The notes: a model not told the origin generated them from the letters alone. Shown: positions 55,407 through 63,767, counted from the first letter of the stretch. The stretch: 64,000 nt of DNA from Sphingobacterium sp. lm-10 (GCF_023554555.1 NZ_JAMJWC010000001.1:1178001-1242000); one strand, 5' to 3'. Translations and numbers: made by a program.

Positions 55407-56516
55407 TTAATTTGTTGTTTGGTTTTTTATTCCTGTAGGAACGGTTTGATTCGCTTCTATTTTTTGGCTAATAATCAATGCGGTAGGCGTCTCTTCGCAG
55501 TGCAGATCGTTCATCTGGCAGATCACACGGATCATCATCGTGGCCGATTCATAAGCAGCAAATTCACCACTGAAGGTCAACCCGTGCAGATCCAAATTTG
55601 CAGTGACGATTTGTACTTGCTTACGCTGCGCGATGACGTCAAATACCGATTGTAGCGGCTCATTTGTAAAACGCAAAGGCGCTGGTGTACTGCCCTCGCT
55701 ATCACGGGCAATCTCTTCAGTGGCCATGGTTGGTTTAGATCTTTTAGGCGACTGCAACACAAAAGTGGCTGCTTCCCGATCTATCGACAATTTGTCGCCA
55801 GCTACTAGGTATTGCTCGGCCAGCACTCTTCCATGAGTGGGTGATCCTTTTACCACGATCTTGCCAGATAACAGGGAGATATCAATGCTATTCTCTGCAT
55901 TGGCATCGATTAGGAATACCGTGCCCAATGCCGTGGTGCTATATCCATCTGTCCACACGGTAAAAGGACGACTTGTATCATGAGCCACCTCAAATTTAGC
56001 GCGGCCACGCAAGTGCAGTGTACGCTCGGATTGGCCATATGCTATTGTGTAGCGAAGCTCAGCTCCCGGAGCTAAGGTGACCAACGAACCATCTTTTAAG
56101 CGCGCAGAGCGATCGTAGCTTTGGGTATTAAATAGGCTAATGGTATCCTGTCTTACTTTTGGAACACTACTAAGCAGCTGCTCCGATGTGGAATAGTGTA
56201 CTTTAAAGGTGATCGCTGCCACGCCAATAAGTAACAACATCGCTGCTGCTATCGTCCAAGTAGTACTGAGGCGACGCGGCTTCTTATCTTGCACACCCAT
56301 TTTGCAATGCACTTGCTGCAATATCTCGGCATATTCCCGATCCGTAAGCAGACCCGAATCTTTTTGGTCTACTTCTTCGAAGAATGCTTGTTCTAATTTC
56401 GCTTTTACTTTCGCTTCCTCGCGCTCTAGATCTTTCAGAAAAATAGCCTTTTCTTTCTGACTTAATAGTCCCTTCCACAGATCAGCAATACGTCTTCCAA
56501 TAGGATGTTTCATCAT
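55407..56516 (-). CDS. FecR-family anti-sigma factor with DUF4974
   Basis: A 369-residue anti-sigma factor. The cytoplasmic N-terminus (1-80) binds sigma; one transmembrane helix lies near 85-105 (IAAAMLLLIGVAAITF); the FecR domain spans about 130-230 (LKDGSLVTLAPGAELRY; LRGRAKFEVAHDTSRPF; DANAENSIDISLLSGKIVV); the C-terminus is DUF4974 (PLQSVFDVIAQRKQVQIV; CQMNDLHCEE), an STN-like fold. It should hold the sigma factor inactive until SusC reports substrate. A GTG at 56528 is in frame, but the ATGs at 56516/56513 are preferred. Confidence 0.92.
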   Translation of the reverse strand: MMKHPIGRRIADLWKGLLSQKEKAIFLKDLEREEAKVKAKLEQAFFEEVDQKDSGLLTDREYAEILQQVHCKMGVQDKKPRRLSTTWTIAAAMLLLIGVAAITFKVHYSTSEQLLSSVPKVRQDTISLFNTQSYDRSARLKDGSLVTLAPGAELRYTIAYGQSERTLHLRGRAKFEVAHDTSRPFTVWTDGYSTTALGTVFLIDANAENSIDISLLSGKIVVKGSPTHGRVLAEQYLVAGDKLSIDREAATFVLQSPKRSKPTMATEEIARDSEGSTPAPLRFTNEPLQSVFDVIAQRKQVQIVTANLDLHGLTFSGEFAAYESATMMIRVICQMNDLHCEETPTALIISQKIEANQTVPTGIKNQTTN

Positions 56517-56600
56517 GAGTAAATACACCGATGTACACCGATTGGGGATGCCTATTTACGTTAAGAAATAATGAAGTAATTGTAAATTGAACGTGTATTG

Positions 56601-57191
56601 TTACAGCAGAAAAAACAGGAGCAATAATGGTGTCATCGGCGAAGAATAATGCTGCATCACATGCATTTTGATGGCTTTGTTGGATTGTTTGAGGTAATCG
56701 CTCACCGATTGCTGACTGATGCCCAATAGGGCCGCTACATCCGCTTTGGAACGGCCTTCGTAACGGCACAGCATAAATACTTCTTTTTTTCGTGCTGGGA
56801 GAGTTTCTATGGCATCATCGATCAGTGCCAATTGCCGATTCAATTCTTCTTCATCTTCTTCGATTTGCGAAATAGCAGAGAGATGCGGATATTCAGCGAC
56901 ATAATCTACCGTCTCTTTCAACTTCTTACGGAGGCAATTCAGAGATTTATTGTAACTCACGACAAACAGCCAACCGCCTACGGATTCCCTTGATTCGAAC
57001 TTAAAGCGATTTTGCCACAGCGAAAGAAAAACATCTTGCAGCAATTCACTGGCCAACTCTGGAGCGTGCACCAATTTCAAAATATTGGCGTGCACGGGCT
57101 TATGATAGTGCGCATACAATCGGTTGAAGGCATTTATATCGCCTGCTGCCAATTGCTGTACGTCTCGTTGTTCAAGGTAATCGCTTTTCAT
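56601..57191 (-). CDS. ECF RNA polymerase sigma factor (FecI-like)
   Basis: A 196-residue sigma-70 of the ECF group. Region 2 is FNRLYAHYHKPVHANIL through ELLQDVFLSLWQNR and GGWLFVVSYNKSLNCLRKK; region 4 is LPARKKEVFMLCRYEGRSKADVAALLGISQQSVSDYLKQS. It ends with a hydrophobic tail, PLLLLFFLL, of a sort seen in many Bacteroidota ECF factors. It should direct transcription of the downstream FecR-SusC-SusD-phosphatase genes. A TTG at 57203 is in frame, but the ATG at 57191 fits better. The FecR gene follows after about 85 bases. Confidence 0.93.
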   Translation of the reverse strand: MKSDYLEQRDVQQLAAGDINAFNRLYAHYHKPVHANILKLVHAPELASELLQDVFLSLWQNRFKFESRESVGGWLFVVSYNKSLNCLRKKLKETVDYVAEYPHLSAISQIEEDEEELNRQLALIDDAIETLPARKKEVFMLCRYEGRSKADVAALLGISQQSVSDYLKQSNKAIKMHVMQHYSSPMTPLLLLFFLL

Positions 57192-57230
57192 ACCGATGTT
57201 CAAAAGCCCCTATAGAATGGGAAATTTTGA

Positions 57231-57238
57231 CAAAAATA
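57231..57238 (-). promoter_or_regulatory. Promoter -7 element for the ECF sigma gene
   Basis: On the minus strand TATTTTTG matches TAnnTTTG exactly, 40 bases upstream of the ATG at 57191. No TTG -33 box is evident at the usual distance. The rest of the gap to 57378 is A+T-rich and shows no terminator for the gene ending at 57379. Confidence 0.4.
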
Positions 57239-57378
57239 TCTAAAAACGATTGTTGATAGCGATGCGTTTATGTTATCAAATTATTAAAATTTATGAACTC
57301 GTAGCACTGGGAACATCACCATTTAGAATGATATACAACGGTAAGATAAATCGGGGAATGACCAGATACGCCGAGAAG

Positions 57379-58023
57379 TTATGGGTAAAAAAATTGATCT
57401 ACCAAAGACATAAAGGCATCTTCTTCTGTGGCATAGCGATTGACCAAGCGTTGCCAAGATTTTGCCTGAAATTCAATTTCATTACCAAAAGAATCACTAT
57501 AAATTCGTCTATTAAAAATATCATTTGTTAGAGAGGCTTTATCTTTTCCTTCGATAAACTCCCAGGTACCGTTAAGGGTCTTATGCAGCTTTGTATTTAC
57601 CCCATTAACTTGTTCGTTACGCTGAATGGAACCGAAAATATCCGTCCCTTGCTCCAGTTTATAGCCTCTATTGTCTTCAATAATTAATTTATCAAAAATA
57701 TCAATCCTGTATTTGGCGGTATAATTCTCACTTCTTCTATTCTCACGGATTAAATCTATAAAGACATGTTGTTGTTTATTGCTATTCGTTAGGATACCCG
57801 GATACTGTTCTAAAAGATACTTCTTCTCGTAGGTAATTTCATTACGCCTATTATCACTAAAAACCAGATCATCAAAGATATTTTTCTTCAGTGTAGCCTG
57901 GTAACTGCCATCATCGCTGCGATACGTGAGATTTCCAAATATATCGGTCTTCACGAAGTGTCTTTGTGCAAACACGCCCAAACTCAGGCAACTTAAAAGT
58001 AGTAAAAGCGTAAATTTCTTCAT
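57379..58023 (-). CDS. Secreted protein of ~20-residue DIF repeats, function unknown
   Basis: A 214-residue protein with a signal peptide (1-20, cleaved near VFAQ). The mature part is built of units of about 20-21 residues that start with (D/N)IF, then a strand, then a turn with D/N and R/G, then another strand: units begin near residues 27, 48, 87, 108, 128 and 168, with weaker ones near 68 and 149. Each unit should form a beta-hairpin, giving a solenoid or open sheet like MORN or YD-type repeats. I do not recognise the family. It has no operon partner; the UDG-like gene lies 86 bases upstream on the same strand. Confidence 0.7.
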   Translation of the reverse strand: MKKFTLLLLLSCLSLGVFAQRHFVKTDIFGNLTYRSDDGSYQATLKKNIFDDLVFSDNRRNEITYEKKYLLEQYPGILTNSNKQQHVFIDLIRENRRSENYTAKYRIDIFDKLIIEDNRGYKLEQGTDIFGSIQRNEQVNGVNTKLHKTLNGTWEFIEGKDKASLTNDIFNRRIYSDSFGNEIEFQAKSWQRLVNRYATEEDAFMSLVDQFFYP

Positions 58024-58109
58024 TATGATCTTTTTTATTGGATTGATGTGATAACCCTAAAGTTTAAGGCCGCAACAAAAATGTCAAAAATTGCGCATCA
58101 CGTCAACTA

Positions 58110-58748
58110 CTAACGATCAAATTCGGCTCTGTAATAATCTACTTTAAAAGCATATATGGGTGTGGGATGACCAGCATATTTTTCCCGGTGTGCGAGATAG
58201 ATTGGGTTTTTGGATAGGGAGATATTCGCCGCCCCAGATGGTGATAGTAAGGCTTTCAGCAAAATAGGTCTGCCAAATAGTTCTGCGGGTAGGATCACTT
58301 CCCGATCTATTTTGATCTGCGTCGTTATTTTTAGCCCAAGAATATTTTCATAGAATAGTTTAAAGGCATTATTCTTACCAAAAGAACTCGTGCATAGTAT
58401 GCGATCAATCTGAGCATCTCTAATTTGCTGCACCAGTTCGTGATTCAGCTCCATTGGAATTAGGTCGCGATCAAAAGCAGTACGATTGGTCCTACGACAA
58501 CTTATAATGGTGTCGCTCATCGCAATATGCTTTTCCTGTAAAAAACGAACGATGTTTTGCAGAGAAATTGGCTTCGGCAAATTTTCTGGAAATGCGTCAC
58601 TCAGCAAATTCCAAAGGCTATTTCTATTCCCATAAAAGAATGGAATCATAAACTCCTCCGTGCGATGTGGATGAATGGTTCCTAATATCAGGGTTTTGCT
58701 ATCCTTTGTAACAGGATATCGATCTAGATACTGATGATATGTGATCAT
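58110..58748 (-). CDS. Uracil-DNA glycosylase superfamily-like protein
   Basis: A 212-residue protein that resembles the UDG/Mug fold: LILGTIHPHR at the position of motif A, FFYGNRNSLWNLLSDAF as in Mug-like proteins, LCTSSFGKNNAF in the middle, and ALLSPSGAAN at the position of motif B (usually a HPSP-type loop). The usual catalytic Asp or Asn of motif A (GxDP/GINP) is replaced by GTIHP, so it may not be an active uracil glycosylase; a different base or a nucleic-acid-binding role is possible. It stands alone. Confidence 0.6.
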   Translation of the reverse strand: MITYHQYLDRYPVTKDSKTLILGTIHPHRTEEFMIPFFYGNRNSLWNLLSDAFPENLPKPISLQNIVRFLQEKHIAMSDTIISCRRTNRTAFDRDLIPMELNHELVQQIRDAQIDRILCTSSFGKNNAFKLFYENILGLKITTQIKIDREVILPAELFGRPILLKALLSPSGAANISLSKNPIYLAHREKYAGHPTPIYAFKVDYYRAEFDR

Positions 58749-58851
58749 AAATTGTAGAAAAATGCGCTCAAAAAAACAGCTTTTATAAAATTACTCATAA
58801 ACTGTATATTTAATCTGTTGCAAACAATATAGTACACAAAAATGGGAACAT

Positions 58852-59229
58852 ATGAAACTCGATCTCAATCAAATAACGATATCTGTAGAGGATGTGGAAA
58901 AATCCATCCTGTTTTATGAATTATTGGGACTAAAACTCATCGTAAAGTCTCTGCCAAAATATGCGCGATTTGAGTGTACCGATGGAGATGCAACGTTTTC
59001 GCTTCACCAATCAGCAGAAGGTGGAACAGATAAAACTTGGCTGTATTTTGAAACCGACACCCTTGATGAAGATGTAAAAGTCTTAACCTCCAAAGGAATA
59101 CATTTTGAGCATGAACCTGTAGATCAATCTTGGTTATGGCGAGAAGCACGACTGAAAGATCCCGATGGCAATCAGATTATATTATATCGAGCCGATGAAA
59201 ACAGAAAAAATCCACCGTGGCGGATCTAA
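58852..59229 (+). CDS. Small VOC/glyoxalase superfamily protein
   Basis: A 125-residue single-domain VOC protein: LNQITISVEDVEKSILFYELLGLKLIV, then FSLHQSAEG, and the C-terminal ARLKDPDGNQIILYR, where the family places a metal-binding Glu but this protein has Gln-Ile-Ile-Leu-Tyr, so metal binding is uncertain. Pairs of such domains make isomerases, dioxygenases or resistance proteins. It is a lone plus-strand gene; its stop lies 12 bases from the stop of the convergent Y4yA-type gene and no terminator hairpin is visible between them. Confidence 0.82.
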   Translation: MKLDLNQITISVEDVEKSILFYELLGLKLIVKSLPKYARFECTDGDATFSLHQSAEGGTDKTWLYFETDTLDEDVKVLTSKGIHFEHEPVDQSWLWREARLKDPDGNQIILYRADENRKNPPWRI

Positions 59230-59241
59230 CTTTGTTCCTCA

Positions 59242-60684
59242 TCATTTATCCACCCTCAAGGACTTATCTTTATTATAAAACACATTCTCGGCCAAGGCGA
59301 ATTGATGCGCTTGCGACTCGAAGAAATGCATCATGTAGCCTGCAGTATTCACGAATACGATTAAATCACCAACGGATGGCAAATGATGAAATTTGATTTT
59401 GCGCAGTAGAATAAACTCCTGTTCCAAACAGTATGCTCCCACGAGATAACCAAAAACAGGCTTAGATTCTTCCAACAAATCCGACTCGGATGACGGAGCC
59501 GTTGAAAGATGAATTGGATCCAAGAGGAAATCCGCACTGGAACTTTTCATTTGTGTACGATTCATTTCTAAACCGACTAAGAGGTTTCCGGCCGAGTCGT
59601 GCTTGCGAAATGCGACGCGTGCCACGGTAATGCCCGCTTGATCTAAAAGTGATCTACCCGGTTCAATCCGAATTTCGATACGACGGTCTCGAAGTAGTTG
59701 GTGAATAGGCGCATCATAACCGGACACTGCACTAGTCAATATATTTTCCAAAAATCCAGCTTTGTGCACTTCGCTGTAATAGGGATATACCTTGGCCTCG
59801 CCGTATAACGTGTTTTCTATTTTCACGATGCCTAATGGATCATTCCGATAGGTCAATTCTGGACGCTTTCTCAATACCGCTCTTTTTAGTTCGCTCTGAA
59901 AGGTATTCCACTCCGCTTTGTCACTCAAATAGTTGACCAAATAGCCTCCTCCGATATCCAAATGCAAGGTGTCAATTTGATGGGCTTTGAGGGCGTCCAC
60001 CAATGCTATACATTGACCGATGGCCACAGCGCGTTCTGGAATAGAATAACCATTTAAATGAAAGTGCAATCCGGTATATAGCAGCGTAGGGTGTTTGATC
60101 AACTTTTCCAACACCAATTGTTGAGCCGCAGCAATCGAGAAACCGAATCGGGAATGTAAGGTAGCACCATTCATATCAAATCCGCCTACACGCAAGCTGA
60201 TGTGCGCTTGCTTTCCACTACGTTCAGTCACTTTTTCTAACAAGTCGAGCTCATCCAGATTGTCGATGATAATCGTGACACCGTTATCCACGGCAAGTTC
60301 CATCAACCGCTGGGTCTTCACGGCAGCGGTCGATATCAGTTGCGCAGGATTTATGCCTGCTTCGAGACATTGCGCCAGCTCCTCAAAACTAGCGGTGTCT
60401 ACACCTTCACCAAGTTCGGCGGCGTGTGTCGTATACGAGATGCATTTATTCGCCTTGCGCGCGAAATAAATACGATGTTGAAGCTCGTACTTGTCAAATA
60501 CGGACTTGAAAGCATTTACATTCTCTTCAAATGGTACTAAAGATTGTATGTTGAGCGGTGACTGAAACTCACTCACGGCCTCTTCTAACAACGATTGATT
60601 GGATACCACCTCCCGAATCCATGGATGGATAATCGGAGTAAGTGGTAAGTGTTTTTCATCAGTCGTGGTATGCGTAAATTCCAT
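59242..60684 (-). CDS. Y4yA-family PLP-dependent decarboxylase-like enzyme
   Basis: A 480-residue fold-type III PLP enzyme of the ornithine/diaminopimelate decarboxylase superfamily. Lys77 in YFARKANK is the expected Schiff-base lysine; GEGVDTASFEELAQCLEAG, LRVGGFDMN, RFGFSI, GLHFHLNGYS, LHLDIGGGYLV and RIEPGRSLLDQ (phosphate- and substrate-binding) follow in order, and VGAYCLEQEFI supplies a C-terminal Cys. It would decarboxylate an amino acid such as diaminopimelate, a diaminoacid or a conjugate; SbnH of staphyloferrin B synthesis is a related case. Its start overlaps the preceding FAD gene by 26 bases, so it is the last gene of a coupled operon. Confidence 0.85.
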   Translation of the reverse strand: MEFTHTTTDEKHLPLTPIIHPWIREVVSNQSLLEEAVSEFQSPLNIQSLVPFEENVNAFKSVFDKYELQHRIYFARKANKCISYTTHAAELGEGVDTASFEELAQCLEAGINPAQLISTAAVKTQRLMELAVDNGVTIIIDNLDELDLLEKVTERSGKQAHISLRVGGFDMNGATLHSRFGFSIAAAQQLVLEKLIKHPTLLYTGLHFHLNGYSIPERAVAIGQCIALVDALKAHQIDTLHLDIGGGYLVNYLSDKAEWNTFQSELKRAVLRKRPELTYRNDPLGIVKIENTLYGEAKVYPYYSEVHKAGFLENILTSAVSGYDAPIHQLLRDRRIEIRIEPGRSLLDQAGITVARVAFRKHDSAGNLLVGLEMNRTQMKSSSADFLLDPIHLSTAPSSESDLLEESKPVFGYLVGAYCLEQEFILLRKIKFHHLPSVGDLIVFVNTAGYMMHFFESQAHQFALAENVFYNKDKSLRVDK

Positions 60685-62503
60685 GTGTATGCGGATTGAT
60701 TAATTGTAGTATACGGCCTGCCCATGGGCTAGCCAAATTGTTTCGTACCCTGGATAGGGAATCATTGTCAAATAATATGCCTTCGGTCGGCGTACCATAA
60801 AAATAAAGCGGAATCTCCTGCCCATCTACCATCGACTTGGTTCGTCCATCCTGCTCGATGGTAATACAGCCTGGCTGATAATCACCATTCTGAAAAATAT
60901 CGACCATTCCTTTTGCGGCCAGACGAGTGTACAAAGCGGAATTTTGTCGTACTAGCTCACTACGAGCAATTCTACCATCTATCAAATAAGATACGGTATA
61001 CTGTTCGCCCTCTGTTCCAATCTCGAAGTTTTGCTTTGTGGGATCATAGCTTATATGGGATTGTGGAGGAATTTTGAACTGAATAATTCCAGCATCTGCC
61101 AGCGCGCTAATTTTCCGCATATTGGCGATTGGCGGTCCAAAGCTGGTACGGCAACAGGCACTCCACAGCTGCTTGTCCAGATATCGATGACTTTCTGGTG
61201 TAAGGCCTCCGAAATTGTAGAGCTGTCCGATCTGCGGTGTTAGCTCTCGCCACACGGCAGCAGCCGCCATAAATGGATCCTGCAATTCGCCTATTTCCGC
61301 CCTTTCGATACTTTGGTCGATATAAGTCTTGGTAGCCAAATGTCTGTTTTTGGATGTTGGCACTTCTGGAAACAACAATCTGTCGAATGTCAAAATAGCT
61401 TCGTCCGAGAGTGTATCCAGGTATTCTTGAATTTGATTTTCTTGCGTAGTCCCGAGCAATGTGCTATAGTAGGCAAAACGAATTTCATCATCTATTATGG
61501 GTTGCACTTCTTGTTGAAAGTAGATCTGTCTTTCTTCCCTTACATCCACTAAAGCCTGCAGTGCCTGATCGGTCTGTGCACGAATCGCATAGCGCGCATC
61601 GCCATACACTGGTCCCCGCGGATGAATAGGCAAATTACTTCGGCTAAAAGGGTACAAAATCGGTTCTTCTCCTGATGGTATGTATCGACCAGATTCATCA
61701 AACACCCCACCTCGACCTTCTGTCAAGTGCAGACAGATATCGATAAAGGTAAGCCCCAATCCCATAATAGCTACGGACTCTCCCTTTGGTAAGGCGTCTA
61801 GTCGGTTTATGGGATAGGCAGTGGCTATGTATGCTTTTGGTATTTCTTCGGTTGATGTCTTGAATGGAGGGACATTCTCATAACAATGTCCAGTCGCCAT
61901 TAGCAAATAATCAACCGCAATAAATTCTTCCGAATTTGCCACTGAAATTTTAAATTCAGTGCTGTACCCAATATCTTGAACAGCACCAACGATTAGCGAA
62001 AGGCTTACATTTGATGGCATAGCCTCAAGCAGCTGCCGCAATACATCCTGTAAATAACAGCCCACTAACGCTCGGGAGGCAAAGTCGGTAGGAACTACTT
62101 CCAAATCAGTGGTATGGTATTTTCTAATCCAATCGGTGAGTGAAAGTTGCTCCTGCACTTGTTCGTTTACATCTTCACGTAGCCACCCGTCGATATTGCC
62201 AATGCAATAATTGATCAGCAAATTATCCGGCTGGCTCACATGATAATTGTTGCCACTGCCAAAATCAGGACTCTCATTGAACCATAACACATGTACTGCG
62301 GTCTCGTCACCCGCCTGCCGCAATGTATGCAGCAAACGCTCTAAAGCATACATTCCCTTTGGGCCTCCGCCAACAATACCTATACGTTTCGTTGCTTTCT
62401 GCTGATTTCTACTGCTTACCTCCTTCACGGTTGTCATCAGTTGACTAATGATGTCTGGTGCTTGCAGTGTTGCTAAGGATAGGTGTTCTTTTTTCCAAAT
62501 CAT
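60659..62503 (-). CDS. FAD/NAD(P)-binding oxidoreductase
   Basis: A 614-residue protein with a dinucleotide-binding motif GIVGGGPKGMYALERLL near the N-terminus (about residue 42), a GSGNNYHVSQPDNLLINY segment, LLMATGHCYENVPP and VAIMGLGLTFIDICLHL, the second dinucleotide motif. This is the pattern of the FAD-NAD(P)-binding family (PF13454), related to amino-acid N-hydroxylases and other flavin monooxygenases. It should oxidise the product of the upstream SbnA-like enzyme or of the decarboxylase; the order is unknown. The ATG at 62503 is preferred over TTG at 62509. It starts 10 bases after the upstream stop and overlaps the downstream gene. Confidence 0.83.
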   Translation of the reverse strand: MIWKKEHLSLATLQAPDIISQLMTTVKEVSSRNQQKATKRIGIVGGGPKGMYALERLLHTLRQAGDETAVHVLWFNESPDFGSGNNYHVSQPDNLLINYCIGNIDGWLREDVNEQVQEQLSLTDWIRKYHTTDLEVVPTDFASRALVGCYLQDVLRQLLEAMPSNVSLSLIVGAVQDIGYSTEFKISVANSEEFIAVDYLLMATGHCYENVPPFKTSTEEIPKAYIATAYPINRLDALPKGESVAIMGLGLTFIDICLHLTEGRGGVFDESGRYIPSGEEPILYPFSRSNLPIHPRGPVYGDARYAIRAQTDQALQALVDVREERQIYFQQEVQPIIDDEIRFAYYSTLLGTTQENQIQEYLDTLSDEAILTFDRLLFPEVPTSKNRHLATKTYIDQSIERAEIGELQDPFMAAAAVWRELTPQIGQLYNFGGLTPESHRYLDKQLWSACCRTSFGPPIANMRKISALADAGIIQFKIPPQSHISYDPTKQNFEIGTEGEQYTVSYLIDGRIARSELVRQNSALYTRLAAKGMVDIFQNGDYQPGCITIEQDGRTKSMVDGQEIPLYFYGTPTEGILFDNDSLSRVRNNLASPWAGRILQLINPHTHGIYAYHD

Positions 62504-62513
62504 ACGCAATACA

Positions 62514-63488
62514 CTAATGGGCTTTCAATCCGTGCTTTTCCAACCATTCTGTAGAATAAATGGTATCCAGATAACGCTCACCATTGTCTGGAATAATGGC
62601 CACGATATTTTCACCTGGTAAAAAATGCTGCTGGTAACGCTCAATTGCTTTGATTACAGCTCCGGAAGATCCGCCGGCCAGAATACTTTCTTTAGCCAGT
62701 AACTGATGACACCCAGCTACGCAATCGGCATCACTCACATGCACCACGTCGTGTACCTGATCTGGCAGCAAGAAATGAGATTTGCGACTGGCTCCCATCC
62801 CTGGAATAAGGCGTGGACTTGGTTTGTCTTTGAAAATCAAACTCCCCTCGGCATCTACCGCAACGATCCGGGTATGTACTCCCATATGCTGAATAGCATC
62901 TGCAAATCCTCGCAATGTTCCACAGGTGCTAGTTGGTATAAATAAATAATCAGGCGCATTGCCTAAATCCTCCACAATTTCTTTAAAGGTTTGCTGATGT
63001 GCTGCCGGATTATCCATATTATGGTATTGATCTGGCCAAAAGCTATTCGGAATCTCTTGTAGTAATTGCTCCACCTTTTTTAATCTAGAATTGAGATATC
63101 CACCATTGCCATCATCTGCATCTACCTTTATGATCTGTGCGTTGAAAGCTAGCAAAATCTTTTCTGCCAGTGGATTGATGTGGGGGTCGGTTACCAAGAT
63201 CAATTTTAGGCCATAAAAATGGCATATCCGCGCGAGTCCGATTCCCATATTTCCGGAAGTGGATTCTATCAGAACGCTTTTAGCATTGATTTTCCCGATA
63301 CTCATCGCATGGCGAACAATATTGTGCGCTGTACGATCTTTGATGCTACCACCCGGATTTAGCATTTCCAACTTACCGTAGATAGCGGATTTCAGCGCTA
63401 CGAAAATGTTGTTAAATCGCACTAATGGTGTGTGGCCAATACATGATAATATATCATTCATTGGCTCTTTAATTTGTGTCGCTTGCAT
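62514..63488 (-). CDS. Cysteine synthase family enzyme, SbnA-like
   Basis: A 324-residue fold-type II PLP enzyme. NDILSCIGHTPLVRF opens the domain; Lys50 in NPGGSIKDR binds PLP; ESTSGNMGIGLA is the Asn/substrate loop, TSTCGTLRGFADAI the phosphate loop, and AGGSSGAVIKA follows. Compared with CysK, the sequence is closer to SbnA-type synthases that make N-(1-amino-1-carboxyl-2-ethyl)-glutamate, a diaminopropionate precursor, from O-phosphoserine and glutamate. The frame extends to 63566 with an ATG at 63539, but the ATG at 63488 has AGAGG five bases before it and gives the usual length. First gene of a three-gene operon. A plain cysteine synthase role cannot be excluded. Confidence 0.82.
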   Translation of the reverse strand: MQATQIKEPMNDILSCIGHTPLVRFNNIFVALKSAIYGKLEMLNPGGSIKDRTAHNIVRHAMSIGKINAKSVLIESTSGNMGIGLARICHFYGLKLILVTDPHINPLAEKILLAFNAQIIKVDADDGNGGYLNSRLKKVEQLLQEIPNSFWPDQYHNMDNPAAHQQTFKEIVEDLGNAPDYLFIPTSTCGTLRGFADAIQHMGVHTRIVAVDAEGSLIFKDKPSPRLIPGMGASRKSHFLLPDQVHDVVHVSDADCVAGCHQLLAKESILAGGSSGAVIKAIERYQQHFLPGENIVAIIPDNGERYLDTIYSTEWLEKHGLKAH

Positions 63489-63654
63489 TGTGACCTCTTT
63501 CCCTATAAATTCTTTATTTATCTCACTTATGATCACCATGTCGCTTTCTTGGTAAGGAACGTACAAAAACCTAAATCAGTTTGTTTTTCGCGAGATTAGC
63601 TTTTCAATATAGATAACATTTTTTTGCGATATAAGTTTGTGGGAGAGCTATGCG

Positions 63655-63689
63655 AATTTCTACGTGATTACATACAATTTCTACGTGAT
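63655..63689. promoter_or_regulatory. Tandem 14-bp repeat upstream of the SbnA-like operon
   Basis: AATTTCTACGTGAT occurs twice, at 63655-63668 and 63676-63689, exactly 21 bases (two helical turns) apart. That spacing puts both copies on the same face of DNA, as for paired regulator sites. They lie about 170-200 bases before the operon's likely start and just beyond the terminator of the CsbD gene. Confidence 0.45.
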
Positions 63690-63696
63690 AAGACAT

Positions 63697-63730
63697 AAAA
63701 AAAGTGCAGATTACTTAGTAACCTGCACTT
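63697..63730 (-). terminator. Intrinsic terminator of the CsbD gene
   Basis: Arms AAGTGCAG (63702-63709) and CTGCACTT (63723-63730) pair, extended inside by TTAC/GTAA after one mismatch. On the minus strand the hairpin is followed by seven U (A-run at 63697-63703). It lies 38 bases past the CsbD stop. Confidence 0.88.
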
Positions 63731-63767
63731 AATAAATTGGCTAAAGTCTAAAAAAGACTTTAATGAC

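Noticed and set aside
62514..63488. Assignment as housekeeping cysteine synthase CysK feeding the encapsulin
   Set aside because: It sits 16 kb away in an operon with a flavoprotein and a decarboxylase and its motifs look closer to SbnA; a link to the encapsulin is unsupported.
63655..63689. Start of a CRISPR array
   Set aside because: Only two 14-base copies with 7 bases between them; spacer and repeat lengths do not fit CRISPR and no cas genes are present.
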